DNA of 64,000 nucleotides from Pseudomonadales bacterium. Its GTDB lineage: Bacteria; Pseudomonadota; Gammaproteobacteria; Pseudomonadales; Azotimanducaceae. Where the stretch lies: positions 124,001 to 188,000 of the forward strand of contig JAJEIQ010000014.1 in NCBI GenBank assembly GCA_022827905.1, read 5' to 3'. Both the position numbers and the translations under genes were made by a program. Within the stretch, counting starts at the first letter, position 1, and each line of letters starts with the position of its first letter. Of this stretch, positions 1 through 8,748 are shown one piece after another. The notes under the pieces were generated by a model. The model saw nothing but the letters and a program-made list of their open reading frames with translations, did no database searches and had not been told where the DNA came from.

Positions 1-1
1 G

Positions 2-943
2 CGCTCCGACGGCATCGTCATTCGCGGCGCCAAGCTGCACATCTCTGCCGCCTCCATGGGCCACGAACTGATGACCATCCCCACCAAGAGCATGAAGCCT
101 GGGGAGGATCAATACGCGGTAGCCTGCATGGTGCCGGTGGGTGCGCCGGGGGTGAAGATCATCAACACCACCTATGCGCCGCGCCACGCGGACACTCGGG
201 ACTTCCCGATGTCCGGAAACCACCACACCCCGGAGGGTTTCGTCATCTTCGACGATGTGTTCGTGCCGAACGAGCGGGTCTTCCTAGCGGGCGAGCACCC
301 GGAATTCGCTGCCGTCTTCGCCCACTCCCTCGGGCTTTGGGAGCGCCTCGGGGGCTTGGCCGCCTTTGTCACCGGCTACGACCGGCTGGTGGGCTTCGCC
401 CAGCTCATTGCCGAAGCCAACGGCCTGGAACGGGTGGGCCACATCAAGGAAAAGATCAGCGACATGATGATCAACGCCACATTGATTCGGGCCAGCCTCG
501 AAGCCGCCATCGAGAACTGCAGCATCACCTCCGACGGCGCCGCCTTTCCGAGCGAGCTTTACACCAATGTCGGCAAGTACCACGGCGCGGCCAACTACGC
601 GCTCATGGTGCGCCACCTGCACGACATCGCCGGCGGCAGCATCCTCACTGCACCGGGCATGGCGGACCTGGACAACGAGCAGACCGGCCACTTGGTACGC
701 AAGTACATGGGCACCATGCAGTCGGTGGACGGCATCTACCGCTCGAAGCTGTTCCACGCCATCCGCGACTACACTGCCGACGCCCTGGGCGGTTGGTACG
801 CGGTGACCAATCTGCAGGCCGGCGGCGGCCTCTACGCCCAACGCATCGTCTCACGCCTGCACTACGACCTGGAGCACGCTAAGAAGCTGGCCTTGGAAGC
901 AGCGCACATGGGGGAATACACCAACGGCGCCGCGCGAGCCTGA
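2..943 (+). CDS. 4-hydroxybutyryl-CoA dehydratase / 4-hydroxyphenylacetate 3-hydroxylase family flavoprotein, 3' part
   Basis: The reading frame is open from the window edge (first codons read RSDGIVIRGAK), so the 5' end is missing and the methionine codon at 56 is internal. The visible 313 residues cover the middle and C-terminal helical domains of the HpaB/AbfD acyl-CoA-dehydrogenase-like fold. Typical segments are DIAGGS, KLFHAIRDYTADALGGW and GGGLYAQRIVSR, which look more like vinylacetyl-CoA isomerase/4-hydroxybutyryl-CoA dehydratase than HpaB. The visible part has only two cysteines, and I do not see the C-terminal cysteine that helps hold the [4Fe-4S] cluster in true AbfD, so chemistry is uncertain. 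It is followed 9 bp later by threonine aldolase on the same strand. Confidence 0.85.
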   Translation, partial: RSDGIVIRGAKLHISAASMGHELMTIPTKSMKPGEDQYAVACMVPVGAPGVKIINTTYAPRHADTRDFPMSGNHHTPEGFVIFDDVFVPNERVFLAGEHPEFAAVFAHSLGLWERLGGLAAFVTGYDRLVGFAQLIAEANGLERVGHIKEKISDMMINATLIRASLEAAIENCSITSDGAAFPSELYTNVGKYHGAANYALMVRHLHDIAGGSILTAPGMADLDNEQTGHLVRKYMGTMQSVDGIYRSKLFHAIRDYTADALGGWYAVTNLQAGGGLYAQRIVSRLHYDLEHAKKLALEAAHMGEYTNGAARA

Positions 944-952
944 ACGCCGGAC

Positions 953-2014
953 ATGAGCACACGGCCGCGCATCGATCTCTTCAGCGACACCCAGACCCGG
1001 CCGTCACAGCCCATGCGGGAGGCGATGGCCAATGCCGAAGTGGGCGACGAGCAGCTCGGCGAGGATCCCACCGTGCGGGCGCTCTGCGCCATGGTGGCGA
1101 ACCTGCTCGGCAAGCAGGACGCCCTGTTCCTGCCCTCCGGCACCATGTGCAACGAGGTGGCCTACCGCGCCCATACCCAGCCCGGCGACGAGATCATCCT
1201 GCACGAGACGAGCCACGCCGTGCACTACGAAGCGGGCGGGCCGGCCGCCCTAGCCGGCGTGACGCTGCGCACCCTGTCCGGCGAGCGCGGCATCTTCACG
1301 GCGGCACAGGTGCGCTCAGCGCTGCGCGACGGTGCGCCCCACACCCAACGTTCGCGTCTTGTCTCCGTGGAAAACACAACCAACATCGGCGGCGGTGCCG
1401 TTTGGCCCATCGACGCGCTCGACGCGGTGGCTAACCTGGCCCACGAACATGGGCTGGCCACGCACATGGACGGCGCCCGGTTGATGAACGCGGTGGTGGC
1501 GTCCGGCCAGCCTGCCGCCGCCTTCGCGCGCGGCTACGATTCGGCCTGGATCGACCTGAGCAAGGGGCTCGGCGCCCCCGTGGGCGGCGTGTTGGCGGGC
1601 AGCCGGACTTTCATCGCCGAGGCCCTGCGCTTCAAGCACCAGTTCGGCGGCGCCATGCGCCAAGCGGGGATCATCGCCGCGGCTGGCATCTACGCGCTCC
1701 AGCACAACGTCGACCGCCTAGCCGAGGACCACGCCAACGCCCAGCGCTTCGCCCGCTTGATCGCCCCCATCGCCGGCATCGGCGTGAATGCGGACGCCAT
1801 CGAGACCAACATGATCTACTTCGACGTGTCCGGCACCGGACTAAGCGCCCCCCAAATCGCCGATCGCCTCCTCGAGCGCGGTGTGCGCATCGGCGCCATC
1901 AGCGAAAGCCGAATGCGGGCGGTCACCCACCTCGACGTGGATGCCGCCGGGGTGACGGAAGCGGCTCAAGCCCTCGCCGCAATAGCAGAACCAGCTGGCC
2001 GCCAACCCTCTTAA
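953..2014 (+). CDS. ltaE: Low-specificity L-threonine aldolase
   Basis: A PLP-dependent fold-type I lyase that cleaves L-threonine or L-allo-threonine to glycine and acetaldehyde. The 353-residue length fits the family. Visible signatures are the N-terminal FSDTQTRPS, the substrate/PLP region LFLPSGTMCNEVA, the cofactor aspartate in ATHMDGARLMNA, and the PLP lysine in DLSKGLGAPVGGVLAG. The start at 953 lies just after the previous gene, suggesting co-transcription. The last about 17 codons have a diverged second copy at 2621-2683, beyond an inserted segment, so the present 3' end may come from recombination. Confidence 0.93.
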   Translation: MSTRPRIDLFSDTQTRPSQPMREAMANAEVGDEQLGEDPTVRALCAMVANLLGKQDALFLPSGTMCNEVAYRAHTQPGDEIILHETSHAVHYEAGGPAALAGVTLRTLSGERGIFTAAQVRSALRDGAPHTQRSRLVSVENTTNIGGGAVWPIDALDAVANLAHEHGLATHMDGARLMNAVVASGQPAAAFARGYDSAWIDLSKGLGAPVGGVLAGSRTFIAEALRFKHQFGGAMRQAGIIAAAGIYALQHNVDRLAEDHANAQRFARLIAPIAGIGVNADAIETNMIYFDVSGTGLSAPQIADRLLERGVRIGAISESRMRAVTHLDVDAAGVTEAAQALAAIAEPAGRQPS

Positions 2015-2050
2015 CGCCACTAAAGGGATTTAGGGCGAGGGCAAGATCCC

Positions 2051-2076
2051 CCGGAGCGAGGGCGTCCCGCCCTCGG
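2051..2076 (+). repeat. REP element
   Basis: A hairpin with 7-bp arms GAGGGCG / CGCCCTC and a 3-nt loop, preceded by CCGGAGC, which carries the GGAG tetranucleotide of REP sequences. The strand given reads GGAG at the 5' side. An inverted partner lies at 2594-2619. Confidence 0.8.
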
Positions 2077-2249
2077 AACGGCGCTCGAAAGAGCGCCGAT
2101 AGCATGGCGATTTCGAACTAGGGCGACGATCGGACTCATCTGTGCGGGCGTAGACTCACAGCGTAAAATGCGGCCAACAAGTGAGTTGAATTCCTGTTCA
2201 AGGACGTTAGCGTGGTTCGCAAGGCGGCGGGAACGAGGAACAAGAAGGT

Positions 2250-2528
2250 GTGGCTCCACGGAATGTGACGGACCTACTGGCCTTAATGGGGGATGCCATT
2301 GACAATGTTCCAGGTTGTCCAAACATTGGAAAGAAACGTGCGCTGGACTTGCTCAATGCCTTCGGTTCCCTGAAAGAAGTCATTCTGCAGGCAAAGCAGC
2401 GCAGCACCATGCCAAGATATTTGCCTCCAGCGGCAGTCAGGAGCCTCTACGACAACATTCATTTGGTTGAGCTATCAGCGAGATTGGTTGAACTCGATGA
2501 CTCAGCGGAATTGGGCATTGGTCCTTAG
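2250..2528 (+). pseudogene. Fragment of a 5'-3' exonuclease (PolA N-domain-like) C-terminal part
   Basis: Ninety-two residues from a GTG (frame open from 2211) match the helix-3-turn-helix part of the PolA-type 5'-3' exonuclease domain: VTDLLALMGDAIDNVPG followed by NIGKKRALDLLNAFGSL. A full domain is about 290 residues and the metal-binding N-terminal half is absent, so this is most likely a non-functional fragment. Base composition is clearly lower in GC than in the neighbours. It lies between two inverted REP elements (2051-2076, 2594-2619), suggesting an inserted or rearranged segment. Confidence 0.7.
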
Positions 2529-2593
2529 TTAGACACGAAGTGCCATGTGAAAATTACAATCCACTGAGTCCAACGTGGTTTCGGACGGCTAGT

Positions 2594-2619
2594 TCGAGGG
2601 CGGGACGCCCTCGCTCCGG
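2594..2619 (-). repeat. REP element
   Basis: Same hairpin as at 2051-2076 in the opposite orientation, with the CTCCGG tail on the right. It is fused directly to a duplicated tail of ltaE that starts at 2621. Confidence 0.8.
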
Positions 2620-2620
2620 A

Positions 2621-2683
2621 GTCGCGGAAGCCGCCCAAGCCCCCGCCGCAATAGCAGAAACAGCCCGCCGCGGCCCATACTGA
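2621..2683 (+). pseudogene. Duplicated 3' tail of threonine aldolase
   Basis: Twenty codons plus a stop read VAEAAQAPAAIAETARRGPY, clearly related to the last residues of ltaE (VTEAAQALAAIAEPAGRQPS). DNA identity to 1952-2003 is high but not complete, so the two copies are not a recent exact duplication. The match begins immediately after the REP element. Confidence 0.65.
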
Positions 2684-2699
2684 CCCCAATCGAAGGCTT

Positions 2700-3662
2700 T
2701 CAGCGCCGGGTCACTTCGCCTTTGAGCTCTCGGTAGCGGTCCAGCCGGTGCGGGTCGAGTTCGCCGGCGGCGATGGCCGCCCGTACGGCGCAATCGGGCT
2801 CGGTGCCGTGTCGGCAGTTGGCGAAGCGGCAGCTTTTGGCCAAAGCTTCGATGGTCGCCAGCACCTCCGCAACGTCCCTCGCTTCGGCGGCGGGAATCTT
2901 TAGCTCCCGCAGTCCGGGCGCGTCGAGTAATAGGCTGCCATCAGGCAGCGGATGCAGGGAGCGCCGGGTGGTGGTGTGGCGGCCCTTGCCGTCCCCCTGG
3001 CGGATGGTTCCCGTGGCCTGAACCACCGCACCGCTTAGGGTGTTGACCAAGGTGGACTTGCCCACGCCGCTCGGACCGGCGAGCGCGATCGTCGCGCCCG
3101 GTCGCCGCCATGGCTCCAATGCCTCGACTGACTCGGCGCAGCGCGCATCCACGCAGGCAATGCTCAAGGCCGGGCGCAGACCGCCAGCCTTTCGGACCTG
3201 CTCATCCGGCGCTGCGGCCAGATCCCGCTTGGTCAGCACCAGTACGGCCTCGATACCGCCCTGCTCCGCGAGATTGAGATAACGCTCGATACGTGCGAGA
3301 TTGAGTGTTTCATGGCAGGCCGCAACGATAAAGAGCGTGTCGATGTTGGCGCCCATCAACTGGATTTCGCCCCGGGTTCCCGCACCGATGCGCTTGAGCA
3401 CGCTCCGGCGCTCCAACAAACGCTCAATGCGCCCGGCGGCCCGATCAAAAGCCACCCAGTCGCCGACAGTGGGTCGGTGTTCCGGGGTCAGCCGGTACCA
3501 ACGTCCGCCCAAGGGCGCGGTTCGCTCCTCGTCGCCGAGCGCGATGCGCACGCCGGTGCGCTCCGTGGCCATAATGCGCCCCGGTGCACCGTCCCCGGCA
3601 CGCATCTGATGGGCAAAGAAAGGCCCCCAACCGAGGGCAGTCAAGCGGTTCCGGGCGCTCAA
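2700..3662 (-). CDS. rsgA: Ribosome small subunit-dependent GTPase A
   Basis: A circularly permuted GTPase that checks late 30S subunit maturation. An N-terminal OB-fold is followed by the permuted G domain: G4 (VLTKRD), then the P-loop GPSGVGKST, then G3 (LLDAPG). The C-terminal zinc site is C-x4-C-x-H-x5-C in CRFANCRHGTEPDC. I place the start at a TTG whose TTGA overlaps the stop of the upstream acetyltransferase gene; a GTG at 3695 is the alternative and adds 11 residues. It is the last gene of an esterase, NUDIX, GNAT, rsgA operon. Confidence 0.92.
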   Translation of the reverse strand: MSARNRLTALGWGPFFAHQMRAGDGAPGRIMATERTGVRIALGDEERTAPLGGRWYRLTPEHRPTVGDWVAFDRAAGRIERLLERRSVLKRIGAGTRGEIQLMGANIDTLFIVAACHETLNLARIERYLNLAEQGGIEAVLVLTKRDLAAAPDEQVRKAGGLRPALSIACVDARCAESVEALEPWRRPGATIALAGPSGVGKSTLVNTLSGAVVQATGTIRQGDGKGRHTTTRRSLHPLPDGSLLLDAPGLRELKIPAAEARDVAEVLATIEALAKSCRFANCRHGTEPDCAVRAAIAAGELDPHRLDRYRELKGEVTRR

Positions 3663-4966
3663 AAATCCCAACCCGTTCGCGGCGGCGCCAGGCACAGGGC
3701 CTCGTCCAAACGGTCCAGCAGGGGGGCGGGGGACGCCATGAAGTCACTGTCGTCCGCGGCCGCTTCCACCGTCAATCCGTCCGTCACCGCCAAGCCAGTG
3801 GACGGCGCCACCCCAAACCAGAGGCGGCTGAAGGCGTTCACGGAGGCTCGCAGGGTGGGAAGATCGTCGCGATGACCGGGGTTGGCGTAGGAGGTCGGGC
3901 CCACCGAAATCCAATAGTCCCCCGCGCAACCCCGCCAAGAACCGGCAGACAGAAACTCGGCCACCGGATCGGTCAGCTTCAAATTGAACTGCACCTTCTC
4001 GCCCGGCCAATGCCGTGCCGCCACGCAAGCGTCCACGTCAAGCATGCGCAGTTGCCACCACGCGGCGGTGCGGTGATAGGCGGCGTAGTCCGAATTACGG
4101 GTGTTGCGCCGATGCCGGAACGGCTCCTTGAGCAGGGTTTGCAACTGGATGCCCGGGGGCTCGTGCATTTCGATCAAGGAAACCTGATCGCCCAAGGACT
4201 TCAGCAACGCGAGCAGTTCCAGCAACTGCGGCCCATCCTGGTAGGCGAGCATCTGGATCTGATAGGGACCGTGTTCCATCTGCTCGGCGGTGAGCCAAAC
4301 GCAGTGGGTGAGCGCTCCGTCGCGCTCGTAGCCGAAGCCGAAGCCGTTGGGGCGAAAGCCGAGTTCGGCCTTCATCAACCCCGCTTCAGGGAGCAGGCAG
4401 CCACCGTGGCCCCGGCGGCGGTTCATCATGGCGCCATGCACGGCCTGCCAGTCGTCCTTCGTCAAGCGCTTCGGCGGACGAAAGGCGGCATCCACCCGTA
4501 AAGTCGCTGGGTCGAAGCGGAAGGTGTGCTCGTAGCTGCCAGTGCCGAAGCCAAGCCGGTCATAAAAGCCTTGGTCGAAGACCCCCAACACGGCCAGCGC
4601 CGCGCCGTCCGCGGCCCCGGCGGCCAGTTGGCGAGCCGTGATGCGCAGCGCCAAGCCGAGTTTGCGGGCGATGCGGCTGGTCATGACCGCGGTGACCGCG
4701 CACATGGACAGGTCCTCACTCACGCCCGGCGCAAGATTGGGGACAACGCTCTGATTTCTGGCGGCATTCTGATAGCGCATCGAGCCTAGGGAGGTATGCG
4801 CCATGCACTCCGCCTGACCGTCGAGCGCCGCCGTCAGGCAGCGGCCCGTGGCGAGCATGTCGGCCACCGCGGTCTCGCCGGCCTCGTTGTCTATCCAGCC
4901 GATTTCCCGCCAGATGCGCTGAATGGCCTTGAGATCCCGTTGACGTTCGAATGGTCTGATTTCCAT
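3659..4966 (-). CDS. Eis-like GNAT family N-acetyltransferase
   Basis: A 435-residue protein from the ATG at 4966 (MEIRPFERQRDL). The N-terminal GNAT half includes the acetyl-CoA loop area RKLGLALRITARQLAAGAADGAA and GFYDRLGFGTGSYEH. A second GNAT-like half and a C-terminal sterol-carrier-like part follow, the layout of the Eis (enhanced intracellular survival) family, which acetylates amines of small molecules or proteins. An in-frame upstream start at 5059 would overlap the NUDIX gene and adds unlike sequence. It lies 31 bp after the NUDIX gene and overlaps rsgA by 4 nt. The substrate is unknown. Confidence 0.82.
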   Translation of the reverse strand: MEIRPFERQRDLKAIQRIWREIGWIDNEAGETAVADMLATGRCLTAALDGQAECMAHTSLGSMRYQNAARNQSVVPNLAPGVSEDLSMCAVTAVMTSRIARKLGLALRITARQLAAGAADGAALAVLGVFDQGFYDRLGFGTGSYEHTFRFDPATLRVDAAFRPPKRLTKDDWQAVHGAMMNRRRGHGGCLLPEAGLMKAELGFRPNGFGFGYERDGALTHCVWLTAEQMEHGPYQIQMLAYQDGPQLLELLALLKSLGDQVSLIEMHEPPGIQLQTLLKEPFRHRRNTRNSDYAAYHRTAAWWQLRMLDVDACVAARHWPGEKVQFNLKLTDPVAEFLSAGSWRGCAGDYWISVGPTSYANPGHRDDLPTLRASVNAFSRLWFGVAPSTGLAVTDGLTVEAAADDSDFMASPAPLLDRLDEALCLAPPRTGWDF

Positions 4967-4997
4967 CGCCCCAGCCTGCAATCCGCCCACTACGCTG

Positions 4998-5789
4998 TCA
5001 ATGACCTGGCGGCAAAACGGGCCGGTGCACCGGGAAGTGGCGATTGGCCGCCGCCGCATCGATCGCGGCCTGTGCGGAGCGATGGCGGACCAGCCCCTCC
5101 AACTGAAATCGGGTCACGTTCATCAGGCCAAAGGTTCCCTCTCGATGGCGGCTCAAGGCCTCGTCCGGGGCCACCCAGACGCTGTCCACGGTTTCGTGCT
5201 CATCGTGGCGGCCCGCCTGCCCTTCCGGGGCGGCGGCGATGAAGAAGCGGGTGTCGAATCGCCGCGGGCGGCCCAAGGGGGTGACGAAGCGGCTGTGGAA
5301 GTGGATGTGGTCCACCGCCAGCCTAAGCCCTTCCCGCTGGCAGATGTCGAACAGCCGCAGGGTGCGGCCATGCAAGGGCTGGCGATAGGCGGCGAAACGG
5401 CGGCGCTCCTCGGCGTTGGCGTAGGACAGCAGTTCACCGTCCCGATAGGCGAGCAGCAGGCCCGCCTCCTCAAAACTCTCGCGGATGCCGGCTATCCAAT
5501 AGCCGCGCCACTCCGCGCCCAAGGCTTCGGCCTGCGCGGCTTGACGCTCGTCGGGTCCCGCGCGTACGGCGTCGTACTTGTGCAGGTGGTCGTCGCTGTC
5601 CACCCGTCCGCCGGGAAACACGAACATCCCGCCAGCGAAGGAGGCCCGGCTGGTGCGCTTGAGCATGAAGATCTCGAATCCGCGCGCATCCGCGCGTCCG
5701 CGCACCGCCTCCCGCAGCAGGATGACCGTCGCCGCCGGGCGTATCGGCTGCACCTTGCCCGAAGCCGGTGCGGGCAGCGGGCTATTCAA
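4998..5789 (-). CDS. NUDIX hydrolase (NUDT7/NUDT19-like)
   Basis: About 263 residues from a TTG start at 5789 that overlaps the esterase stop by 8 nt; no closer ATG precedes the conserved PIRPAATVILLRE. The NUDIX box is split by a long insertion: FPGGRVDSDD is followed about 30 residues later by RESFEEAGLLLA, as in CoA- or acyl-CoA-diphosphatase-like NUDT7/8/19 proteins. The frame stays open upstream to 6206, but that part is antisense-type shadow of the esterase gene. A paralogue with the same split box is at 33009-33842. A CoA-type pyrophosphate substrate is inference. Confidence 0.85.
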   Translation of the reverse strand: MNSPLPAPASGKVQPIRPAATVILLREAVRGRADARGFEIFMLKRTSRASFAGGMFVFPGGRVDSDDHLHKYDAVRAGPDERQAAQAEALGAEWRGYWIAGIRESFEEAGLLLAYRDGELLSYANAEERRRFAAYRQPLHGRTLRLFDICQREGLRLAVDHIHFHSRFVTPLGRPRRFDTRFFIAAAPEGQAGRHDEHETVDSVWVAPDEALSRHREGTFGLMNVTRFQLEGLVRHRSAQAAIDAAAANRHFPVHRPVLPPGH

Positions 5790-7284
5790 GGCCCACCCGC
5801 CGCCGGTAGTGGGACTCCAGCAAATCCAGCTTGGCGGCGATGACCCCCGTCTCGGCACGATCTTCGTTGGAGAACACCATCCAGTGGTCCGTCCGCCGGT
5901 CATGGCGCGGCCAGGCCGGCTCGCCTTCGCCATTGGGGTCGCCAGTGCGGGCAAACTGCACCCAGAACCCCTGCATGCGCGCCGCCAACGCCCGTTCCGC
6001 TGGGTCTTCGGCGCTCCCACCGGCAAAGAGGATTGCAGCGTCGTAGCCGTGGGGGGTGCCCAGCCACTGGCCGCGCCGCTCGGCGGGCACGAAATCGAGG
6101 TAGTAGAGCCACGCCGGGCTCCCCACATGGCCCATGCCGGCACCCGCCACCCGGGCGGCGAGCAAGTAGCGGTTGTCGCCGAACATGCGCGCCACACCCT
6201 GTTCACGGCCCAGCCGGTAGTCTTCGGCGTACAGGCGCTCGACCGCCGCTTGGTCGGATTGATAGTAACCGGCGAATTGAGCCGTTGATACGCCGGACGC
6301 AGGCATCACCGACCCTTCGTTGCTGTTGCCGCCAGTGATCAGCGGCACGTTGTGCTGGCGCCCTTGAACAAACAGCAAGCCCGGCTCCTCCGGCAACGTC
6401 ACCCCATCGACCACGGGCAAGTGAAACCCTTCCACCGCTTCGGCCAGTGCCGCGCCGTCCAGCGCCCGAAGGCTGCTTGGGGTGGCTGGTTGGTCGGTGA
6501 CCTTGGCCACCAAGCCTTGGGCGATGCTCTCTGCTGAAGGCGGCGGCGCCATGGCCATGCTCCGCATCTGCGCTTGGGGAGCATGGCGGGTGCGGGGCAG
6601 CGCCCAAGTGCCGTAGCCGCTCTGGGCAATGGCGCGGTGGAAGAGCCCTTCGGCTCGGGGACTGACCATCAACAGGCTCACCGCCATGCCACCGGCGGAA
6701 ACGCCGAAGATCGTCACGTTTCCGGGGTCGCCGCCAAACTGGCCGATGTTGGCCCGCACCCATTGCAGGGCCAATACCATATCCAGCAGGCCGTAGTTCG
6801 CTTCGCGGGAATCCAGCGCCTCGTGGCTGAAGAAGCCGAGCGGGCCGAGGCGATAGTTGAAGGAGACGGTGACGACGCCCCGAGCGGCGAAGGCTTCGCC
6901 CGCGATCCGCCCCGAGCCGGCGCGAAATCCGCCGCCGTGGATCCAGACCATCACCGGTCGCTTGCCGTCATCAAGCCCCGGCGTCCAGACGTTCAGGGTG
7001 AGGCAGTCCTCGCTGGTGGCGGCAAGGCCTCGCTGCCCGGCCCGCGGCTGGGGGCACGCGGGGCCATAGGCCGATGCCGCCCTGACGCCCTCGTGGGCCG
7101 GCGCCGGCTGCGGCGGCCGCCAGCGCAGATCCCCCAGCGGCGGACGGGCGTAGGGCATTCCCAGGAACGTCCAACCCCAATCCGCCTGAGTGCCGCCAAC
7201 CTGACCCTGCTCGGTGGTGACCACCGCGGCCGCAACGGTCCCCGAGAAGAACGCTAGAATCCCCGCGTAGATAAAGCCGCGCAT
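5782..7284 (-). CDS. Secreted type-B carboxylesterase
   Basis: A 500-residue alpha/beta hydrolase of the carboxylesterase/para-nitrobenzyl esterase family. The ATG at 7284 has GGAG 8 nt upstream and begins a signal peptide (MRGFIYAGILAFFSGTVAAA). Family marks are GMPYARPPLGDLRW, the oxyanion region VWIHGGGFRAGSG, the nucleophile serine in GVSAGGMAV (the usual motif is GESAGG, here Glu is Val), the acid in SNEGSV and the histidine in PHGYDA. It is the first gene of a minus-strand operon with NUDIX, GNAT and rsgA. It should act in the periplasm or outside the cell on esters; the substrate is not visible. Confidence 0.9.
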   Translation of the reverse strand: MRGFIYAGILAFFSGTVAAAVVTTEQGQVGGTQADWGWTFLGMPYARPPLGDLRWRPPQPAPAHEGVRAASAYGPACPQPRAGQRGLAATSEDCLTLNVWTPGLDDGKRPVMVWIHGGGFRAGSGRIAGEAFAARGVVTVSFNYRLGPLGFFSHEALDSREANYGLLDMVLALQWVRANIGQFGGDPGNVTIFGVSAGGMAVSLLMVSPRAEGLFHRAIAQSGYGTWALPRTRHAPQAQMRSMAMAPPPSAESIAQGLVAKVTDQPATPSSLRALDGAALAEAVEGFHLPVVDGVTLPEEPGLLFVQGRQHNVPLITGGNSNEGSVMPASGVSTAQFAGYYQSDQAAVERLYAEDYRLGREQGVARMFGDNRYLLAARVAGAGMGHVGSPAWLYYLDFVPAERRGQWLGTPHGYDAAILFAGGSAEDPAERALAARMQGFWVQFARTGDPNGEGEPAWPRHDRRTDHWMVFSNEDRAETGVIAAKLDLLESHYRRRVGLE

Positions 7285-7306
7285 CAATCGCTCCAAATAG
7301 GAGATT

Positions 7307-8719
7307 ATGGGCGGTTCAGGAGGGGGATGCTACTTGAGTGATGGCAAACAACCGGCCGGACGGCTGAAACGATCGACCTTGCTGTACTTCGGCCTGCCGG
7401 ACTACGCCGTGTACCTGGCGGCCATTCCCGTGTCGCTCTACCTGCCCTTCGTGTACTCCCGCGACTTGGGGCTGGAGCTCACCGACATCGGCTTGATCCT
7501 GATGCTGGCCCGGCTCAGCGACGTGGTCACCGACCCCTTGATCGGTTACCTCAGCGACCGCACCCGAACCCGCTTCGGCAAGCGCAAGCCCTGGCTGGCC
7601 GCGGGCACCGTGGTAATGATGTTCTCCGCTTGGCAGCTGTTCGCCCCAAGCGGCGCGGTGGACAACTGGCATCTGCTGATCTGGTCGGTGCTGCTGTGGC
7701 TGGGCTGGACCATGATCAACATCCCCTACTTCGCTTGGGGCGCTGAGCTCTCCGAGGACTACAACGAGCGCACCCGCATCACCGGTTGGCGGCAGTTCTT
7801 CGGCTATCTCGGCAACGTCAGCGTGCTGCTGGTGCCCACCCTGTCAGGCGAGCTGTTCGGCTACGGCTCGCTGCCCAAGGAGGGACTGACCATCGTCGGC
7901 TTCATGGCCCTGATTCTCCTGCCATCGCTCATGGCGCTGGCGCTGTGGCGGGTGCCCGAACCCACCAAGCACCGCACCACCGAGGCCAGCCTGCTCAAGA
8001 GCAGCGGGCAGATGTTCTCCAACGGCTCCTTCATGCTGCTGTTCACCGGCTTTCTCATGCTCTCCATGGGCACCACCTGGGCCTCGTCGATGTTCATGAT
8101 GCTGGCCACCTTCGTGGTCAACGTGGAGAGCGGCATCCAGGCGATCCTGCTGGGGTTTTACATCATTCAACTGCTGTCACTGCCGATTTGGCTGCAGGTG
8201 TCCTACCGCATCGGCAAGAAGGAGACCTGGCTGCTGGGTGCTGCCACCTACTGCCTCGCCAGCCCCGGCTACATGCTGCTCGGCTCCGGAGACGTGGTTG
8301 AGCTGTGCATTGTGCTGGCCCTGTACGGCGTGGCCGGCGGCAACTTCGCGGCCATATCGCTGTCCATGAAGGCGGACGTCATCGACGTGGCGGCCATGCG
8401 CACCGGCAATCACGTGGCCGGCTCGTACATGGCCGTCTGGTCGTTGGGCACCAAGCTGTTCCAGGCCATCGCCATCGGCGCCGCGCTGCCGGTGCTGGCC
8501 CTGTCCGGATTCGACCCCAAGGGCGAGAACGGTCCCAGCGAACTGCTGGCGCTGTCACTGAACATCACCGTGGTGCCCATGATTCTCTATGGCTCGGCTG
8601 TGTTCGTGATCTGGCGCTACCCGCTCTCCGCCGAGCGGCTGGTGAGCCTGCGCAGCGCCTTCGCCCGGCGCCAAGCCCGCCGCGCCCGGGCACTGGCGCA
8701 ATCGGAATTGCGCGGCTAG
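7307..8719 (+). CDS. MFS transporter, GPH (MelB-like) cation symporter family
   Basis: A 470-residue polytopic membrane protein with about 12 hydrophobic segments. The loop sequence RLSDVVTDPLIGYLSDRTRTRFGKRKPW is the family's N-terminal signature, split here as SDVVTDPLIG and SDRTRTRFGKRKPW. Such transporters move sugars, glucuronides or related solutes with Na+ or H+. The ATG at 7307 has AGGAG only 3 nt away, whereas a TTG at 7334 has AGGAGGGGG at good spacing, so the true start may be 7334. It is divergent from the esterase operon with only 22 bp between starts. Confidence 0.88.
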   Translation: MGGSGGGCYLSDGKQPAGRLKRSTLLYFGLPDYAVYLAAIPVSLYLPFVYSRDLGLELTDIGLILMLARLSDVVTDPLIGYLSDRTRTRFGKRKPWLAAGTVVMMFSAWQLFAPSGAVDNWHLLIWSVLLWLGWTMINIPYFAWGAELSEDYNERTRITGWRQFFGYLGNVSVLLVPTLSGELFGYGSLPKEGLTIVGFMALILLPSLMALALWRVPEPTKHRTTEASLLKSSGQMFSNGSFMLLFTGFLMLSMGTTWASSMFMMLATFVVNVESGIQAILLGFYIIQLLSLPIWLQVSYRIGKKETWLLGAATYCLASPGYMLLGSGDVVELCIVLALYGVAGGNFAAISLSMKADVIDVAAMRTGNHVAGSYMAVWSLGTKLFQAIAIGAALPVLALSGFDPKGENGPSELLALSLNITVVPMILYGSAVFVIWRYPLSAERLVSLRSAFARRQARRARALAQSELRG

Positions 8720-8748
8720 AGTGGCTTTTTTTTGGAAGCAGTGAATCC

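Noticed and set aside
5790..6206. Upstream extension of the NUDIX frame
   Set aside because: It lies in another frame of the esterase gene and has no NUDIX-family similarity; the TTG at 5789 explains the protein.
8717..8735. Rho-independent terminator suggested by a run of eight T
   Set aside because: No stem of useful length precedes the T run, and the next gene follows closely on the same strand.
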